NCBI RefSeq assembly: GCF_012163135.1
Contig: NZ_JAAVUP010000001.1
Span: 496,001 to 560,000, forward strand
DNA length: 64,000 nt
From: Neoroseomonas oryzicola
GTDB taxonomy: Bacteria > Pseudomonadota > Alphaproteobacteria > Acetobacterales > Acetobacteraceae
Direction of reading: 5' to 3'
Shown: piece by piece, positions 1 to 8,836 of the stretch
Layout: every line of letters starts with the position of its first letter
Numbering within the stretch: position 1 is the stretch's first letter
Program-made: the position numbers and the translations under genes
Notes under the pieces: generated by a model
Told to the model about the DNA's origin: nothing
The model's input: the letters and a program-made list of their open reading frames with translations, nothing else
Database searches by the model: none

Positions 1-1104
1 AACGGCGGCATGGTCTCGGGCGGGCTGAAGGTCGCCTCCGGACCGCTCGAGAAGAGCCACGGCGCCGAACGCGCCCGGGCCATCGCGCTGGCCGCCGCCG
101 CCTCCTTCCCCTTCATCGAGGAGACGATCTCGCGCGAGGGCATCACCTGCGACTACGTCCGCTGCGGCCGCTTCGTGCCGGCCTGGACGCCGAAGCACTA
201 CCAAGCCCTCGCATCGCGCGCGGAGAGCATCGCCGAGATCACCGGCCTGCCCACGCGGATGCTGCCCCGCGACCGGCAGCGCGAGGCGCTCGGCAGCGAC
301 CACTACCATGGCGGCATGCTCGCGGATGCCTCGGGCAGCCTGCATCCCGGCAAGTATGCCCGGGGCCTGGCCGACGCCGCCGAGCGCGCCGGCGCGCGCC
401 TGGTCGACGGCGTGCGCGCCAACGGCATCCGGCGCGACGGGTCGTCCTTTCGCATCGTGACCGACCGCGGGCAGATGCGCGCCGATGCCGTGCTGGTCGC
501 GACCAACGGCTATTCGCGCGACAAGCACGGCAATACGGCGATGCCCTGGCTGGCGCGGCGCATGATCCCGGTCGGTTCCTACATCATCGCCACCGAGGAA
601 CTGCCCCACTACGCGATCGACAAGTTCTTCCCCGGGCGGCGGATGATCAGCGACACAAGGAGGGTACTGAACTACTTCCGCCCCTCCCCCTACGGGAACC
701 GCATCCTGTGGGGTGGCCGCGCCTCCTTCGGGCCGACCGAGCCGGAGAAGGCGGCGCCCGCGCTGCGGCGGATGATGCTCGCCGTCTTCCCCGAGCTGAA
801 GGAGGTGCAGATCACCCACGCCTGGACCGGGAACGTCGCCTTCACCTTCGACTTCCTTCCGCATATCGGCGTGCAGGACGGCATCCACTATGCGGCCGGC
901 TGCCAGGGCTCGGGCGTCGCGATGGCGACATGGCTCGGCCACCGCGCGGCGCTGAAGATCGCGGGGGCGGACAATGAAGGCTTCGCGCTCGACGGGCTGA
1001 CCTTCCCCACGGTTCCCCTCTACAACGGCAATCCGAACTGGTTCCTGCCGCTGATCGGCGGCTGGTACCGGCTGAGAGACCACATCGACAGGGCTGCCGC
1101 ATGA
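1..1104 (+). CDS. FAD-dependent amine/amino-acid oxidoreductase (DadA/PuuB type), 5' truncated by window edge
   Basis: The visible 367 residues are the middle and C-terminal part of a DAO-superfamily flavoprotein, which oxidises amines, N-methyl amino acids or gamma-glutamyl-polyamines using FAD. The reading frame is open to base 1 and starts with NGG, which in this family follows the N-terminal FAD-binding (GxGxxG) segment, so the real start and Rossmann motif lie upstream. Visible signatures are HPGKYARGL, VLVATNGY (second FAD contact), WGGRASFG and the C-terminal YAAGCQGSGVA. Length and the WTGNVAFTFDFLPHIG block fit PuuB-like (gamma-glutamylputrescine oxidase) proteins, but the substrate cannot be told. 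Its stop overlaps the start of the following amidohydrolase by 4 bp (ATGA), so the two are probably co-translated. Confidence 0.85.
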   Translation, partial: NGGMVSGGLKVASGPLEKSHGAERARAIALAAAASFPFIEETISREGITCDYVRCGRFVPAWTPKHYQALASRAESIAEITGLPTRMLPRDRQREALGSDHYHGGMLADASGSLHPGKYARGLADAAERAGARLVDGVRANGIRRDGSSFRIVTDRGQMRADAVLVATNGYSRDKHGNTAMPWLARRMIPVGSYIIATEELPHYAIDKFFPGRRMISDTRRVLNYFRPSPYGNRILWGGRASFGPTEPEKAAPALRRMMLAVFPELKEVQITHAWTGNVAFTFDFLPHIGVQDGIHYAAGCQGSGVAMATWLGHRAALKIAGADNEGFALDGLTFPTVPLYNGNPNWFLPLIGGWYRLRDHIDRAAA

Positions 1105-2720
1105 ACGCCGACTTCGTCCTCCTCAACGGCCGCATCGCCACGATGGACGGGAGGGGGACGGAGGCAGAGGCCCTCGCGGCCATCGGCGGCCGCATCGTGG
1201 CGACCGGCACCACCGCGGCCATGCGCGACCATGTCGGCCCCGCGACGCGCGTCCTCGACGCCAACGGCCGGCGCGTCATTCCCGGCATCGTCGACAGCCA
1301 CGCCCACCCCGATGCCTATGCGGTGCGGCTGCGGACCTGGACGCTGCTCTCCCCCGATAGGGTGCGTTCGCGCGAGGAGGTTCTGTCCACCATCCGCCGC
1401 GTCTGCGAAAGCCTGCCACCCGGCCGCTGGGGCGCCTTCTACCGGCTGAACGAGCGCGCCTCGGGCGGCTACCCCACGCTCGACGAACTCGACGCGGCAA
1501 GCGGCGGGCGGCCGATGTTCATCCTGCGCACCGATGGGCATCTCGGCCTTGCGAACCGCGCCGCCTTCGCCGCCTGCGGTGTCGGGCCCGAGGCGCAGGA
1601 CCCGCCCTTCGGCACCTTCGACCGCGACCCCACGACCGGCGCCTTCACCGGCCTGGTGCGGGAGACGGCGGCGCACATCTTCCTCAACGCGGTGCACGGC
1701 GCCGACAGCGAGGCCGACATCGCCGAGGGCATGGAGATGGTGCAGGACGAATGCCTGCGCCACGGCATCACCTCGGTGGCGAATTCCCTCACCCCTTCCA
1801 AGGCGATCCGTGCCTACCAGCAGATGCGGCGCGACGGACGCTGGCGGATGCGCATGGGCATCATCGCCTCCGGCCGCGACGAGCCGCTGATCCCGCATCT
1901 GATCGGCGCCGGCATCCGGTCCGGCTTCGGCGACGAATGGCTGCGGCTGATCGGCGTCGAGTGGTGCCCCGACTGCTCCACCTCCGGGCGCACCGCGGCC
2001 TATTGGGAACCCTATGTCGGCGCCACGGTGCCGGGCGAGCCGGTGCCGAACACCGGTATGCTGCTCTACGACAAGGACGACCTGACCGAGCGCGCCACCG
2101 CTGCCCACAAGGCGGGCCTGCAGGTGATGATCGAGGGCGTGGGCGACCGCGGCATCGACTTCGCGCTCGACGTCATGGAAGCCGCCCTCGCCGCGCATCC
2201 GGTCGCGGACCATCGGATGCGGGTCGAGCATTGCTGCTACGTGACGCCGCCCATCCTCGCGCGGCTGAAGCGCGGCGGCTTCGTCGATTCCTCCGCGACC
2301 GGCTTCATGGACGAGCTCGGCGAGGCCTATGTCGCCAATCGCGGCCAGGCGGCGCTGCGCCACATGTGGCCCCATCGCAGCCTGATCGCGGCCGGCGTCC
2401 CCGCGCCGGGGCATTCCGACTTCGCGGTCTGCCGGGTGAACCCCTTCACCGCGCTCGGCGCCATGGTCACGCGCCGCAGCCAGACCGGCGCCGACCTCGA
2501 TGCGTCGGAGGCGGTGACGCCCGAACAGGCGCTCGCCGCCTACACGACGCTCGGCGCCTGGGCGCAGCGGGAGGAGAACGAGAAGGGCAGCCTCGAGGTC
2601 GGGAAGCTGGCGGACCTGGCGGTCCTCGACACCGACATCCTTGCCTGTGATCCAGCCGTCATCCGGAACACGCAGGTCGTCGCGACCGTCGTCGGCGGGA
2701 TCGTGCGGCACGGCGGCTGA
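1101..2720 (+). CDS. Amidohydrolase family protein (YtcJ-like metal-dependent hydrolase)
   Basis: This 539-residue protein is a cytoplasmic metal-dependent hydrolase of the YtcJ/AepA branch of the amidohydrolase superfamily. It opens with the typical small beta-domain (residues 1-60) and then the HxH metal motif in VDSHAHPD near residue 70. Later metal or acid positions lie in the MRVEHCCYV and GHSDFAVCRVNPF regions, and the C-terminal beta-domain ends in KLADLAVLDTDI. Family length is usually 520-560 residues, so it looks intact. The substrate is unknown; members hydrolyse amides or cyclic amides. The start overlaps the upstream oxidoreductase stop (ATGA), which suggests that the amine oxidation and amide hydrolysis steps are linked. 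Confidence 0.85.
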   Translation: MNADFVLLNGRIATMDGRGTEAEALAAIGGRIVATGTTAAMRDHVGPATRVLDANGRRVIPGIVDSHAHPDAYAVRLRTWTLLSPDRVRSREEVLSTIRRVCESLPPGRWGAFYRLNERASGGYPTLDELDAASGGRPMFILRTDGHLGLANRAAFAACGVGPEAQDPPFGTFDRDPTTGAFTGLVRETAAHIFLNAVHGADSEADIAEGMEMVQDECLRHGITSVANSLTPSKAIRAYQQMRRDGRWRMRMGIIASGRDEPLIPHLIGAGIRSGFGDEWLRLIGVEWCPDCSTSGRTAAYWEPYVGATVPGEPVPNTGMLLYDKDDLTERATAAHKAGLQVMIEGVGDRGIDFALDVMEAALAAHPVADHRMRVEHCCYVTPPILARLKRGGFVDSSATGFMDELGEAYVANRGQAALRHMWPHRSLIAAGVPAPGHSDFAVCRVNPFTALGAMVTRRSQTGADLDASEAVTPEQALAAYTTLGAWAQREENEKGSLEVGKLADLAVLDTDILACDPAVIRNTQVVATVVGGIVRHGG

Positions 2721-2789
2721 AGGCCCCTTCCCGTCCGACCGTCCGCCATGCGACGAGTTGCAGGCCGGAAACCGAGAGCGAGACCATAT

Positions 2790-3275
2790 ATGCGGCGCAG
2801 CATCCTCCTGGCGGGCCTCGTCCTGCTTCCCGTGACCGGCATGGCGCAGGGCCTGGTCGCCGAGCGGACGATCAGCGCGAGCCTCGCTGCCGAGGCGGTG
2901 GCCGCCGCCGTCGAGGCCTGCGCGTCGCGCGGCTATCGTGTCGCCGCGACGGTCGTCGACCGGTCGGGCGTCGTGCGCGCCGTGCTGCGCGCCGACGGCG
3001 CCGGTCCGCACACCATCCCGTCCTCCCGCGCCAAGGCCTATACGGCCGTCACCATGCGCACCGGGACGACGCAGATCCTCGAGACCGTGCGCACCAATCC
3101 TGGGGCAGCCCGGCTGCCGGACATCGAGGGCTTCCTGGTCGTCGGCGGCGGCATGCCGATCCGCGCGGGGGATGAGGTGGTGGGCGCGATCGGCGTCGGC
3201 GGTGCGCCGGGCGGGCACCTCGACGACCAATGCGCCGAGGCCGGCATCGCCCGCATCCGCGAGCGGCTGAACTAG
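2790..3275 (+). CDS. Secreted GlcG/HbpS-family (DUF336) protein
   Basis: About 161 residues with a Sec signal peptide (MRRSILLAGLVLLPVTGMAQ) followed by a GlcG/HbpS domain. That domain shows the usual ACASRGYRVAATVVDRSG start, the alternating SSRAKAYTA segment, and the glycine-rich FLVVGGGMPI...VVGAIGVGGAPGG end. Family members bind haem or small ligands and often accompany catabolic operons; no function can be assigned. I chose the start at 2790 because it begins the signal peptide and follows GAGAGCGAG; an upstream in-frame ATG at 2748 adds 14 unlikely basic residues. Its TAG stop lies inside a CTAG tetranucleotide that is also the stop codon of the convergent thioesterase gene. Confidence 0.8.
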   Translation: MRRSILLAGLVLLPVTGMAQGLVAERTISASLAAEAVAAAVEACASRGYRVAATVVDRSGVVRAVLRADGAGPHTIPSSRAKAYTAVTMRTGTTQILETVRTNPGAARLPDIEGFLVVGGGMPIRAGDEVVGAIGVGGAPGGHLDDQCAEAGIARIRERLN

Positions 3276-3706
3276 CGCTTCAGCGCCAGCCGCTTCGCCG
3301 CACCGCCGGTCGCGTGCGCGGCGAAGCGCGCCAGGACCTCCTCGGGCCAGGTGGCGACGCGCCGGGCCTCGAGGTCGACGCAGAGGTAGAGCACCTCGTT
3401 CTCCGCCGCCTGCCAGCCTTCCGCCGCGTGATACATCACGTGGCGGCAGAGCAGGCGCTTCGAATCATGGGCGAGCACCTCGCTGTCGAAGGCGAGCGGC
3501 GCGCCCTCCGTCACCTCGCGCGTGTAGGCCTGCCAGGATTCCGCGGCGAAGGTGCCGAGGCCCTTCTCGCGGAACGCCTTGCCGAGACCGAGCGACGGCC
3601 ACAGCGCGTCCGTCGCCAGGTCGAAGGCCGCCAGGTAGAAGGCGAGGTTCATGTGCCCGTAGTGGTCGACCCACCCGGGCAGCACGTGGCAGAGCGGCGC
3701 GCGCAT
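3272..3706 (-). CDS. Acyl-CoA thioesterase, hot-dog fold
   Basis: A 144-residue single hot-dog-fold thioesterase. Near the N-terminus it has the sequence GWVDHYGHMNLAFY, which matches the D(x)NGHMN-type catalytic motif of carnitine- or betaine-pathway and 4-hydroxybenzoyl-CoA-like thioesterases. The rest (EVLAHDSKRLLCRHVMYH) fits the central beta-strands. It would hydrolyse an acyl-CoA in the cytoplasm. It is the last gene of the minus-strand operon that begins at 13326 and follows the RraA-like gene with a 6-bp gap, so its substrate is probably the CoA ester of the same catabolic route. The assignment to the family is firm; the substrate is not known. Confidence 0.8.
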   Translation of the reverse strand: MRAPLCHVLPGWVDHYGHMNLAFYLAAFDLATDALWPSLGLGKAFREKGLGTFAAESWQAYTREVTEGAPLAFDSEVLAHDSKRLLCRHVMYHAAEGWQAAENEVLYLCVDLEARRVATWPEEVLARFAAHATGGAAKRLALKR

Positions 3707-3712
3707 CCGGCG

Positions 3713-4420
3713 TCAGTGGATCTCGTCGGACTTGGCCAGCGCTTCCTTCAGCTTCGTGATGTTGAAGCCGTGCGAGCGCGCCATGTCGAGGATCACCTTC
3801 TCCTTGCGCGTCAGCAGCTCGATCGCGGCAGGAATCTTGGTCACGACGTCATGCGGCACCACGACCGCGCCATGGCGGTCGGCATGCACAACGTCGTCGT
3901 GCTTCACCTGCATGCCATGGATCGTCACGTCGAGGTTCAGTGCGACGATGTGCACATAGGCGTGCGACGGATTCACCACGCCGGCGATGCCCTGGAAACC
4001 TGGCGCGAACATGTCGAGATCGCGGACCGAGCCGTTCGTCACCACGCCCTGCGCGCCGAGGCCCTTGTGCACGGCGCTGTTCACCTCGCCCCAGAAGGCA
4101 CCGACGCCAGGCGTGTCATCGAGGTCCTGCAGGCAGACCACGGTCGGCAGCGCCGCGTCGGCGACGTATTCGTACCAGCCGACCCGCATCGCACGGTCCG
4201 CTTCCTTGCTGCGGCCCGAGGGGAAGGCCGCGCGCTGCGTGCCGGTGCGCGCGAGGCCGCAGATCGGCGGCAGCTTAGGGTCGACGGCGACCATCGGGCG
4301 CACCGTGAAGCCATGGCCGCGGCGATGCGGCGCGACGAGCTCGAGCGCATTGCAGATGGTGGGCGTGTCCCACTGGCGAAGCGCCTCGAGATCGGCGGCG
4401 GTGAAGGGATAAGTGGCCAT
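3713..4420 (-). CDS. RraA-like family protein (HMG/CHA aldolase or demethylmenaquinone-methyltransferase-like)
   Basis: A 235-residue RraA-fold protein. The block GVVTNGSVRD contains the conserved glycine-rich loop and the Arg-Asp pair that in 4-hydroxy-4-methyl-2-oxoglutarate/4-carboxy-4-hydroxy-2-oxoadipate aldolases binds pyruvate and Mg2+. It may therefore be a class II pyruvate aldolase or an oxaloacetate decarboxylase-like enzyme; RNase E inhibition is less likely in this setting. The start at 4420 (MATYPFTAADLE) is preceded by GGAGGA at good spacing, so a longer reading frame beginning at 4471 was not used. It lies between the isochorismatase-fold gene and the thioesterase gene, all in one direction. 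Confidence 0.82.
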   Translation of the reverse strand: MATYPFTAADLEALRQWDTPTICNALELVAPHRRGHGFTVRPMVAVDPKLPPICGLARTGTQRAAFPSGRSKEADRAMRVGWYEYVADAALPTVVCLQDLDDTPGVGAFWGEVNSAVHKGLGAQGVVTNGSVRDLDMFAPGFQGIAGVVNPSHAYVHIVALNLDVTIHGMQVKHDDVVHADRHGAVVVPHDVVTKIPAAIELLTRKEKVILDMARSHGFNITKLKEALAKSDEIH

Positions 4421-4480
4421 GATGCGGTTCCTCCGTCCGGCCAGCATCGACTGGCAGGACGGATCGGTCAAACCGGCGGA

Positions 4481-5098
4481 TCACGTGCTGAGGTCAGCCA
4501 CTACCTGCGCGACGGTGGTCACGGCGGCGACGGGGCGGAGGCCCTCCACGGCCGCGCGATGCACCTGGTCCGAGAAGGCGGCGCAGCCGTCCTCGAGCAG
4601 CGTCACCTCGAATTCCCGCACATGCGCGCCGCGCACGGTGGAGGCGACGCCGCCATTGGTGACGATGCCCGCGACCAGCAGCTTCCGGACCCCCGCCTTG
4701 CGCAGCACCCATTCGAGGCGCGAATTCCAGAAGGCGTCGTAGCCGAGCTTCTCGACAGCGAGATCGGACGGCGCGAGTTCATCGACCAGCGCATGGCCCC
4801 AGGAGCCCGGCGCGAAGTCACCCTTGCCGAGGAAGGGACGGAGCTCGCGAAGATGCTCCGAGATGAAGGGCTCCCCACCCTTCCCCGGCACCAGGGTGAA
4901 GTGGGTGGAGGCGATCCAGCCGCCCTTGGCGCGGACCGCCTCGACCAGCGGCTTCAGCCGCGCGGGCAGCGCGGCGATGGCCGCCGCCGACTGTCCGGCG
5001 CGGCCATAGGCACCCCGCGGGTGGATGAAGTCGTTCTGCAGGTCGCAGAGCAGCAGCGCCGTCTCGGTGACGGGCACAGGGGCGTGGGCCATGGTCAT
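4481..5098 (-). CDS. Isochorismatase-fold hydrolase lacking the catalytic cysteine
   Basis: A 205-residue member of the isochorismatase/cysteine-hydrolase superfamily. Asp19 (LLLCDLQNDF) and Lys117 (AVEKLGYDAF) of the usual Asp-Lys-Cys triad are present. The nucleophile position, normally TN-x-C-V, reads TNGGV, which puts Gly150 where Cys is expected. True isochorismatases (EntB, PhzD) also lack the Cys and hydrolyse a vinyl ether, whereas N-carbamoylsarcosine amidases and nicotinamidases need it. Thus a simple amidohydrolase role is doubtful despite the HyuAB context. The start overlaps the hyuA stop by 4 bp (ATGA). No frameshift or decay is visible, and the rest of the fold is well kept. 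Confidence 0.82.
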   Translation of the reverse strand: MTMAHAPVPVTETALLLCDLQNDFIHPRGAYGRAGQSAAAIAALPARLKPLVEAVRAKGGWIASTHFTLVPGKGGEPFISEHLRELRPFLGKGDFAPGSWGHALVDELAPSDLAVEKLGYDAFWNSRLEWVLRKAGVRKLLVAGIVTNGGVASTVRGAHVREFEVTLLEDGCAAFSDQVHRAAVEGLRPVAAVTTVAQVVADLST

Positions 5099-7137
5099 GC
5101 CCTCTCGATGATCAGGTTGCCGAAGCGGTCGGTGCGCGCCGCGAGGCCGGGATCGACGACGATGGTCGCATCGGGTTGCTCGAGGATCGCCGGGCCGGGA
5201 ACGACGGACCCGACCGGCAGGTCGAGCCGCACGAAGACCTTCGCCTCGGTCCAGGCGCCGTCGAACCAGACGGGGCGCGATCCGCGCGCCGCGGCGTCCA
5301 TCGAAGCCCCGTCCCCCGGCGCCAGCATGGCGAGGTCGAAGGCCGGCCGCCGCCCGATCGCCGCCGTGCGCAGCGTGACGATGCGGACCGGGATACCCGG
5401 CAGCAGGCGGGTAAAGGCGCGGCTGTAGGCGGCCTCGAAGGCCGCGCGCACGGCAGCGGCGGTGATGCCGGTGGTGCCGTCGCCCAGTGTGACCGGCAGC
5501 GGCACCGCGACCGTGTGCGTCTGCCCGGCGTAGTGCATGTCGAGTTCGAAGACCGTCTCGATGCCATCGACGGGCAGCCCGGCCTCGGCGACGACCGCGC
5601 GCGCGGCCTCGGCCTCCGACACCATGCGCGCGTCCAGCGCCGCGGCGTCGAGCCCGTCCAGCGCCAGGTTCAGCGTGCGCACCTGGTCGTGCCGCACATC
5701 GGCGATGATGCAGCCGAGCGCGGAGGTCACGCCCGGATAGCGTGGCACCAAGGCGGCCTTGAGGCCGACCTCACGGATCAGCGCGCCGACATGCAGCGCG
5801 CCGCCGCCCCCGAAGGGCAGCGCTACGAAGCGGCCGGGATCGTGGCCGCGCTCGATGGAGACGAGGCGGATGGCGCCAGCCATCTTCGCATTCGCCACGC
5901 GCAGGATCGCCTCGGCCGCCGCCATGGGATCGAGGCCGAGCGGATCACCCACATGCCGCCGGATCGCCTCCCGCGCCGCATCGACGTCGAGCCGCGCCAG
6001 CGCCCCACCGATGGGACGTTCGGCGTTGATGCGGCCAAGCACGACATTCGCATCCGTCAGCGTCGGCCGGTCATTGCCCTGCCCGTAGCAGACCGGGCCC
6101 GGCCGGCTACCGGCGGATTCCGGGCCGACCTGCAACAACCCACCCCGGTCGACATGGGCGATGGACCCGCCACCGGCGCCGATGGTCGTGATCTCGATCA
6201 TCGGGGAGCGGATCACCATCCCGAAGTCGATCGTCGCCTGGGCGGCGAGTTCCATCCGCCCGCCCGCGACCAGCGACACGTCGAAGGAGGTTCCGCCGAG
6301 GTCACAGGTGATTGCGTTCTCGAACCCCGCCGCCGTCGCGATGGCGGCGGCCGCGATCACGCCGGCCGCGGGGCCGGACAGCGCCGTGCGCACCGGCATC
6401 CGCCGCGCCGTGGCGGTCGACATGATGCCGCCATTGGACTGGACGATGTGGAAGCGGCCGGTGAAGCGCTCCTCCGCCAAGGCGCCTTCGAGACGCGCGA
6501 GATAACCCGCCACGACGGGCTGCAGATAGGCGTTCAGCGCGGTGGTGGAGGCGCGCTCGAATTCGCGGATCTCCGGCAGGATCTCGCTGCTGACCGAGAC
6601 ATGCGGGTTCGGCCAGATGGCGCGGACGGCCTCGGAGGCGGCACGTTCATTCGCCGGATTGGCGTAGGCGTTGATGAAGACGATGGCGCAGGCCTCGGCC
6701 CCGGCGGCGAGCAGCGCGCGGGCCGCCGCCTGCACCGCAGAGATGTCGACCGGCGTGCGGATCGTGCCATCGGCCAGCGTGCGTTCCGGCACCTCCAGCC
6801 GCAGGTCGCGATCCGCGACCGGGGTGAAATCGCCCCAGAGACCCCAGGTGTGGCGGCGGTCGCGCCGTCGCATCTCCAGCACGTCGCGGAAGCCCGCCGT
6901 GGTGATGATGCCGAGGCGCGCGCCCTTGCGTTCCAGAAGCGCGTTCGTGCCCACGGTCGTGCCGTGGACCACCGCATCCATGCTGGCCGCGCCGCCCAGG
7001 GCGCGCAGGCCGTTGAGGAAGCCGGAGGCCTCGTCGCCGCGGTTGGACGGCACCTTCGCGGTGCGGAAGGTGCCGGTCGCGGCGTCGAAAAGGAACAGGT
7101 CGGTGAAGGTGCCGCCGACATCGACGCCGACGATCAT
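5095..7137 (-). CDS. hyuA: Hydantoinase/oxoprolinase subunit A (N-methylhydantoinase A-like)
   Basis: This 680-residue protein is the ATP-binding subunit of an ATP-dependent cyclic amide hydrolase (5-oxoprolinase, N-methylhydantoinase and acetone-carboxylase superfamily). The N-terminus MIVGVDVGGTFTDLFLFD is the ASKHA phosphate-1 loop, and CDLGGTSFDVSLV is phosphate-2. The GAGGGSIA and GPESAGSRPGPVCYG blocks are diagnostic of HyuA. The start at 7137 was chosen because it gives the exact family N-terminus and overlaps the hyuB stop by 4 bp; a longer frame reaching 7371 is only the antisense-free extension of open sequence. It should pair with HyuB and couple ATP hydrolysis to ring opening. The ring substrate is unknown; hydantoins, 5-oxoproline or creatinine-derived N-methylhydantoin are all possible. 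Confidence 0.9.
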   Translation of the reverse strand: MIVGVDVGGTFTDLFLFDAATGTFRTAKVPSNRGDEASGFLNGLRALGGAASMDAVVHGTTVGTNALLERKGARLGIITTAGFRDVLEMRRRDRRHTWGLWGDFTPVADRDLRLEVPERTLADGTIRTPVDISAVQAAARALLAAGAEACAIVFINAYANPANERAASEAVRAIWPNPHVSVSSEILPEIREFERASTTALNAYLQPVVAGYLARLEGALAEERFTGRFHIVQSNGGIMSTATARRMPVRTALSGPAAGVIAAAAIATAAGFENAITCDLGGTSFDVSLVAGGRMELAAQATIDFGMVIRSPMIEITTIGAGGGSIAHVDRGGLLQVGPESAGSRPGPVCYGQGNDRPTLTDANVVLGRINAERPIGGALARLDVDAAREAIRRHVGDPLGLDPMAAAEAILRVANAKMAGAIRLVSIERGHDPGRFVALPFGGGGALHVGALIREVGLKAALVPRYPGVTSALGCIIADVRHDQVRTLNLALDGLDAAALDARMVSEAEAARAVVAEAGLPVDGIETVFELDMHYAGQTHTVAVPLPVTLGDGTTGITAAAVRAAFEAAYSRAFTRLLPGIPVRIVTLRTAAIGRRPAFDLAMLAPGDGASMDAAARGSRPVWFDGAWTEAKVFVRLDLPVGSVVPGPAILEQPDATIVVDPGLAARTDRFGNLIIERA

Positions 7138-8834
7138 CGGGACACGCTCCCATCCGCCGCGACGCGCACGCCGTAGTCGCGGATCGCGGCCTCGGCGCTG
7201 ACATGGCCGAGGCGGATGTCGCGCGCGACGTCCTTGGCCGGCCGCTGCGCGGGATCGCCCCAGCCACCGCCACCCGGGCTTTCGAGGCGCAGGCGCTGGC
7301 CCTGACGGATCGAGACACCCACCACCTTGCTCGCCATCGGCGGCGTCGCACGCCCCTCCGGCGTCTCCCACCAGAAGGCGTTCATCGACCCGGCGGCGCC
7401 GCCGGCGACGCCGAAGGGTGCGAAGCGCCCGCGTTCGCCGAGCAGCGCGATCTCCGTGGTGCCGGGCGCGAGCGCCTCGATCTCATAGACCGCGCCGACG
7501 CCGCCACGATGCAGCCCCGGCCCACCGCTGTCGGGCCGCAGCGCCCATTGGGTGAACATGACCGGGTTCGCGGCTTCCAGGATCTCCACCGGCGGGATGG
7601 TCGCGGTCGAGATCGGGTTGTTGGCGTGGTGCAGCCCGTCGCTCTCCGGATTGCCGCCGAGGCCGCCCCCGAAGAAGGAGAACATCACCCAGCGCGTGCC
7701 ATCCCCCCGCTGCCCCGACAGCGCCAGCGCGTTGATGGTCCCGAAGGGCGCGGCCGTCGCGCGGTCCGGCCGCGCCTGGCCGAGCGCGCCGAAGATCACG
7801 CCGATCAGTCGCAGGATGGTCTCGGTATAGCCCGCGACCGGCCGCGGCGCCTTGGCGCCGAGCAGCGTGCTGTCCGGCGCGATGACCTCGACCGGCCGCA
7901 GCACGCCGGCATTCGCCGGCACGTCCGGGAAGGCATGCTTCAGGGCGACGTAACAGGCGGCGACCGTGGTCGCGACGGAGATGTTGATCGGCCCCAGGCA
8001 GGGCGGCGAGGAGCGCGAGAAATCCAGCACCATCCGCCCGCCCGCGACCCGCATGTCGAGCGCGATGCGCAACGGCGCGTCCACCACGCCGTCATTGTCG
8101 AGAAAATCCTCGAAGACGTAGGTGCCGTCGGGCAGGCCTTCGATCTCGGCGGCCATCAGCGCCTCGGCGCGGTCCATCAGCAGGCCGAAGGATTCGGCCA
8201 CCGCTGCATCGCCGTAATCCGCCAGCAGTTCGGCAAGCCGCTTCTCGCCAAGGTCCAGCGCGTTCAACTGCCCGTTCAGGTCGCCCCAGTTCGACTGCGG
8301 CACGCGCGAATTGGCGGCGAGGATGTCGAGGATGTCCTGCTGCATCACCCCCGCGCGGATCAGCTTCACAGGCGGAAAGCGAACGCCTTCCTGGTGGCTC
8401 TCCGTCGCGCGCGGATTGTAGTTGCCGGGGACGTTGCCGCCGATGTCGAGCCAATGCCCCACGCTCGCCAGCCAGCAGAACAGGCGCCCATCGCGAAACA
8501 CCGGGCGCACCAGGCGAAAATCGTTCAGATGCGTCCCGCCGTCATAGGGATCGTTGAAGAGGAAGGTGTCGCCCGGCTGCAGCCCGCCATCCGCCGCCAC
8601 CTTCGCGATCACCGCCCGCACCGCGAAGGCCATGGCGCCGACGAAGATCGGCAGCCCCTTGGTGCCCTGCACCAGCGTATCGCCGGTCTCGGCGTGATAG
8701 AGGCCGTGGCAGGCGTCGCGAGCCTCGGCGATGATCGGGTTGAAGGCGCTGCGATAGAGCGTCGCGTCCATCTCGTCGGCGATCTGCTCGAGCCGGCCCT
8801 TCAGCACGGCGAGGGTCACAGGGTCGATCGGCAT
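7134..8834 (-). CDS. hyuB: Hydantoinase/oxoprolinase subunit B
   Basis: A 566-residue HyuB protein, the catalytic partner of HyuA. The N-terminus MPIDPVTLAVLKGRLEQIAD is characteristic, as are LFNDPYDGGTHLNDF, FWLASVGHWLDIGG-like (here LFCWLASVGHWLDIGG) and the Gly-rich end RLRLESPGGGGWGDP. Full family length is about 520-600 residues. It lies between livF (3-bp gap) and hyuA (ATGA overlap), so the hydrolase is cotranscribed with an amino-acid-type ABC importer. This makes direct uptake and ring opening of an external compound the simplest reading. Confidence 0.9.
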   Translation of the reverse strand: MPIDPVTLAVLKGRLEQIADEMDATLYRSAFNPIIAEARDACHGLYHAETGDTLVQGTKGLPIFVGAMAFAVRAVIAKVAADGGLQPGDTFLFNDPYDGGTHLNDFRLVRPVFRDGRLFCWLASVGHWLDIGGNVPGNYNPRATESHQEGVRFPPVKLIRAGVMQQDILDILAANSRVPQSNWGDLNGQLNALDLGEKRLAELLADYGDAAVAESFGLLMDRAEALMAAEIEGLPDGTYVFEDFLDNDGVVDAPLRIALDMRVAGGRMVLDFSRSSPPCLGPINISVATTVAACYVALKHAFPDVPANAGVLRPVEVIAPDSTLLGAKAPRPVAGYTETILRLIGVIFGALGQARPDRATAAPFGTINALALSGQRGDGTRWVMFSFFGGGLGGNPESDGLHHANNPISTATIPPVEILEAANPVMFTQWALRPDSGGPGLHRGGVGAVYEIEALAPGTTEIALLGERGRFAPFGVAGGAAGSMNAFWWETPEGRATPPMASKVVGVSIRQGQRLRLESPGGGGWGDPAQRPAKDVARDIRLGHVSAEAAIRDYGVRVAADGSVSR

Positions 8835-8836
8835 TC

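Noticed and set aside
1020..3230. A 736-codon minus-strand open frame opposite the amidohydrolase gene, and similar long antisense frames (for example 3230-5428 +, 13010-15970 +, 45715-48603 +)
   Set aside because: They are antisense to genes with clear domains, are rich in Arg/Ala/Pro/Gly/His from GC-biased third positions, lack family motifs and have no ribosome sites. High GC explains the absence of stops.
7138..7371. An N-terminal extension of hyuA
   Set aside because: It overlaps the hyuB coding region and has no HyuA-like sequence; the ATP-binding loop begins at the ATG at 7137.
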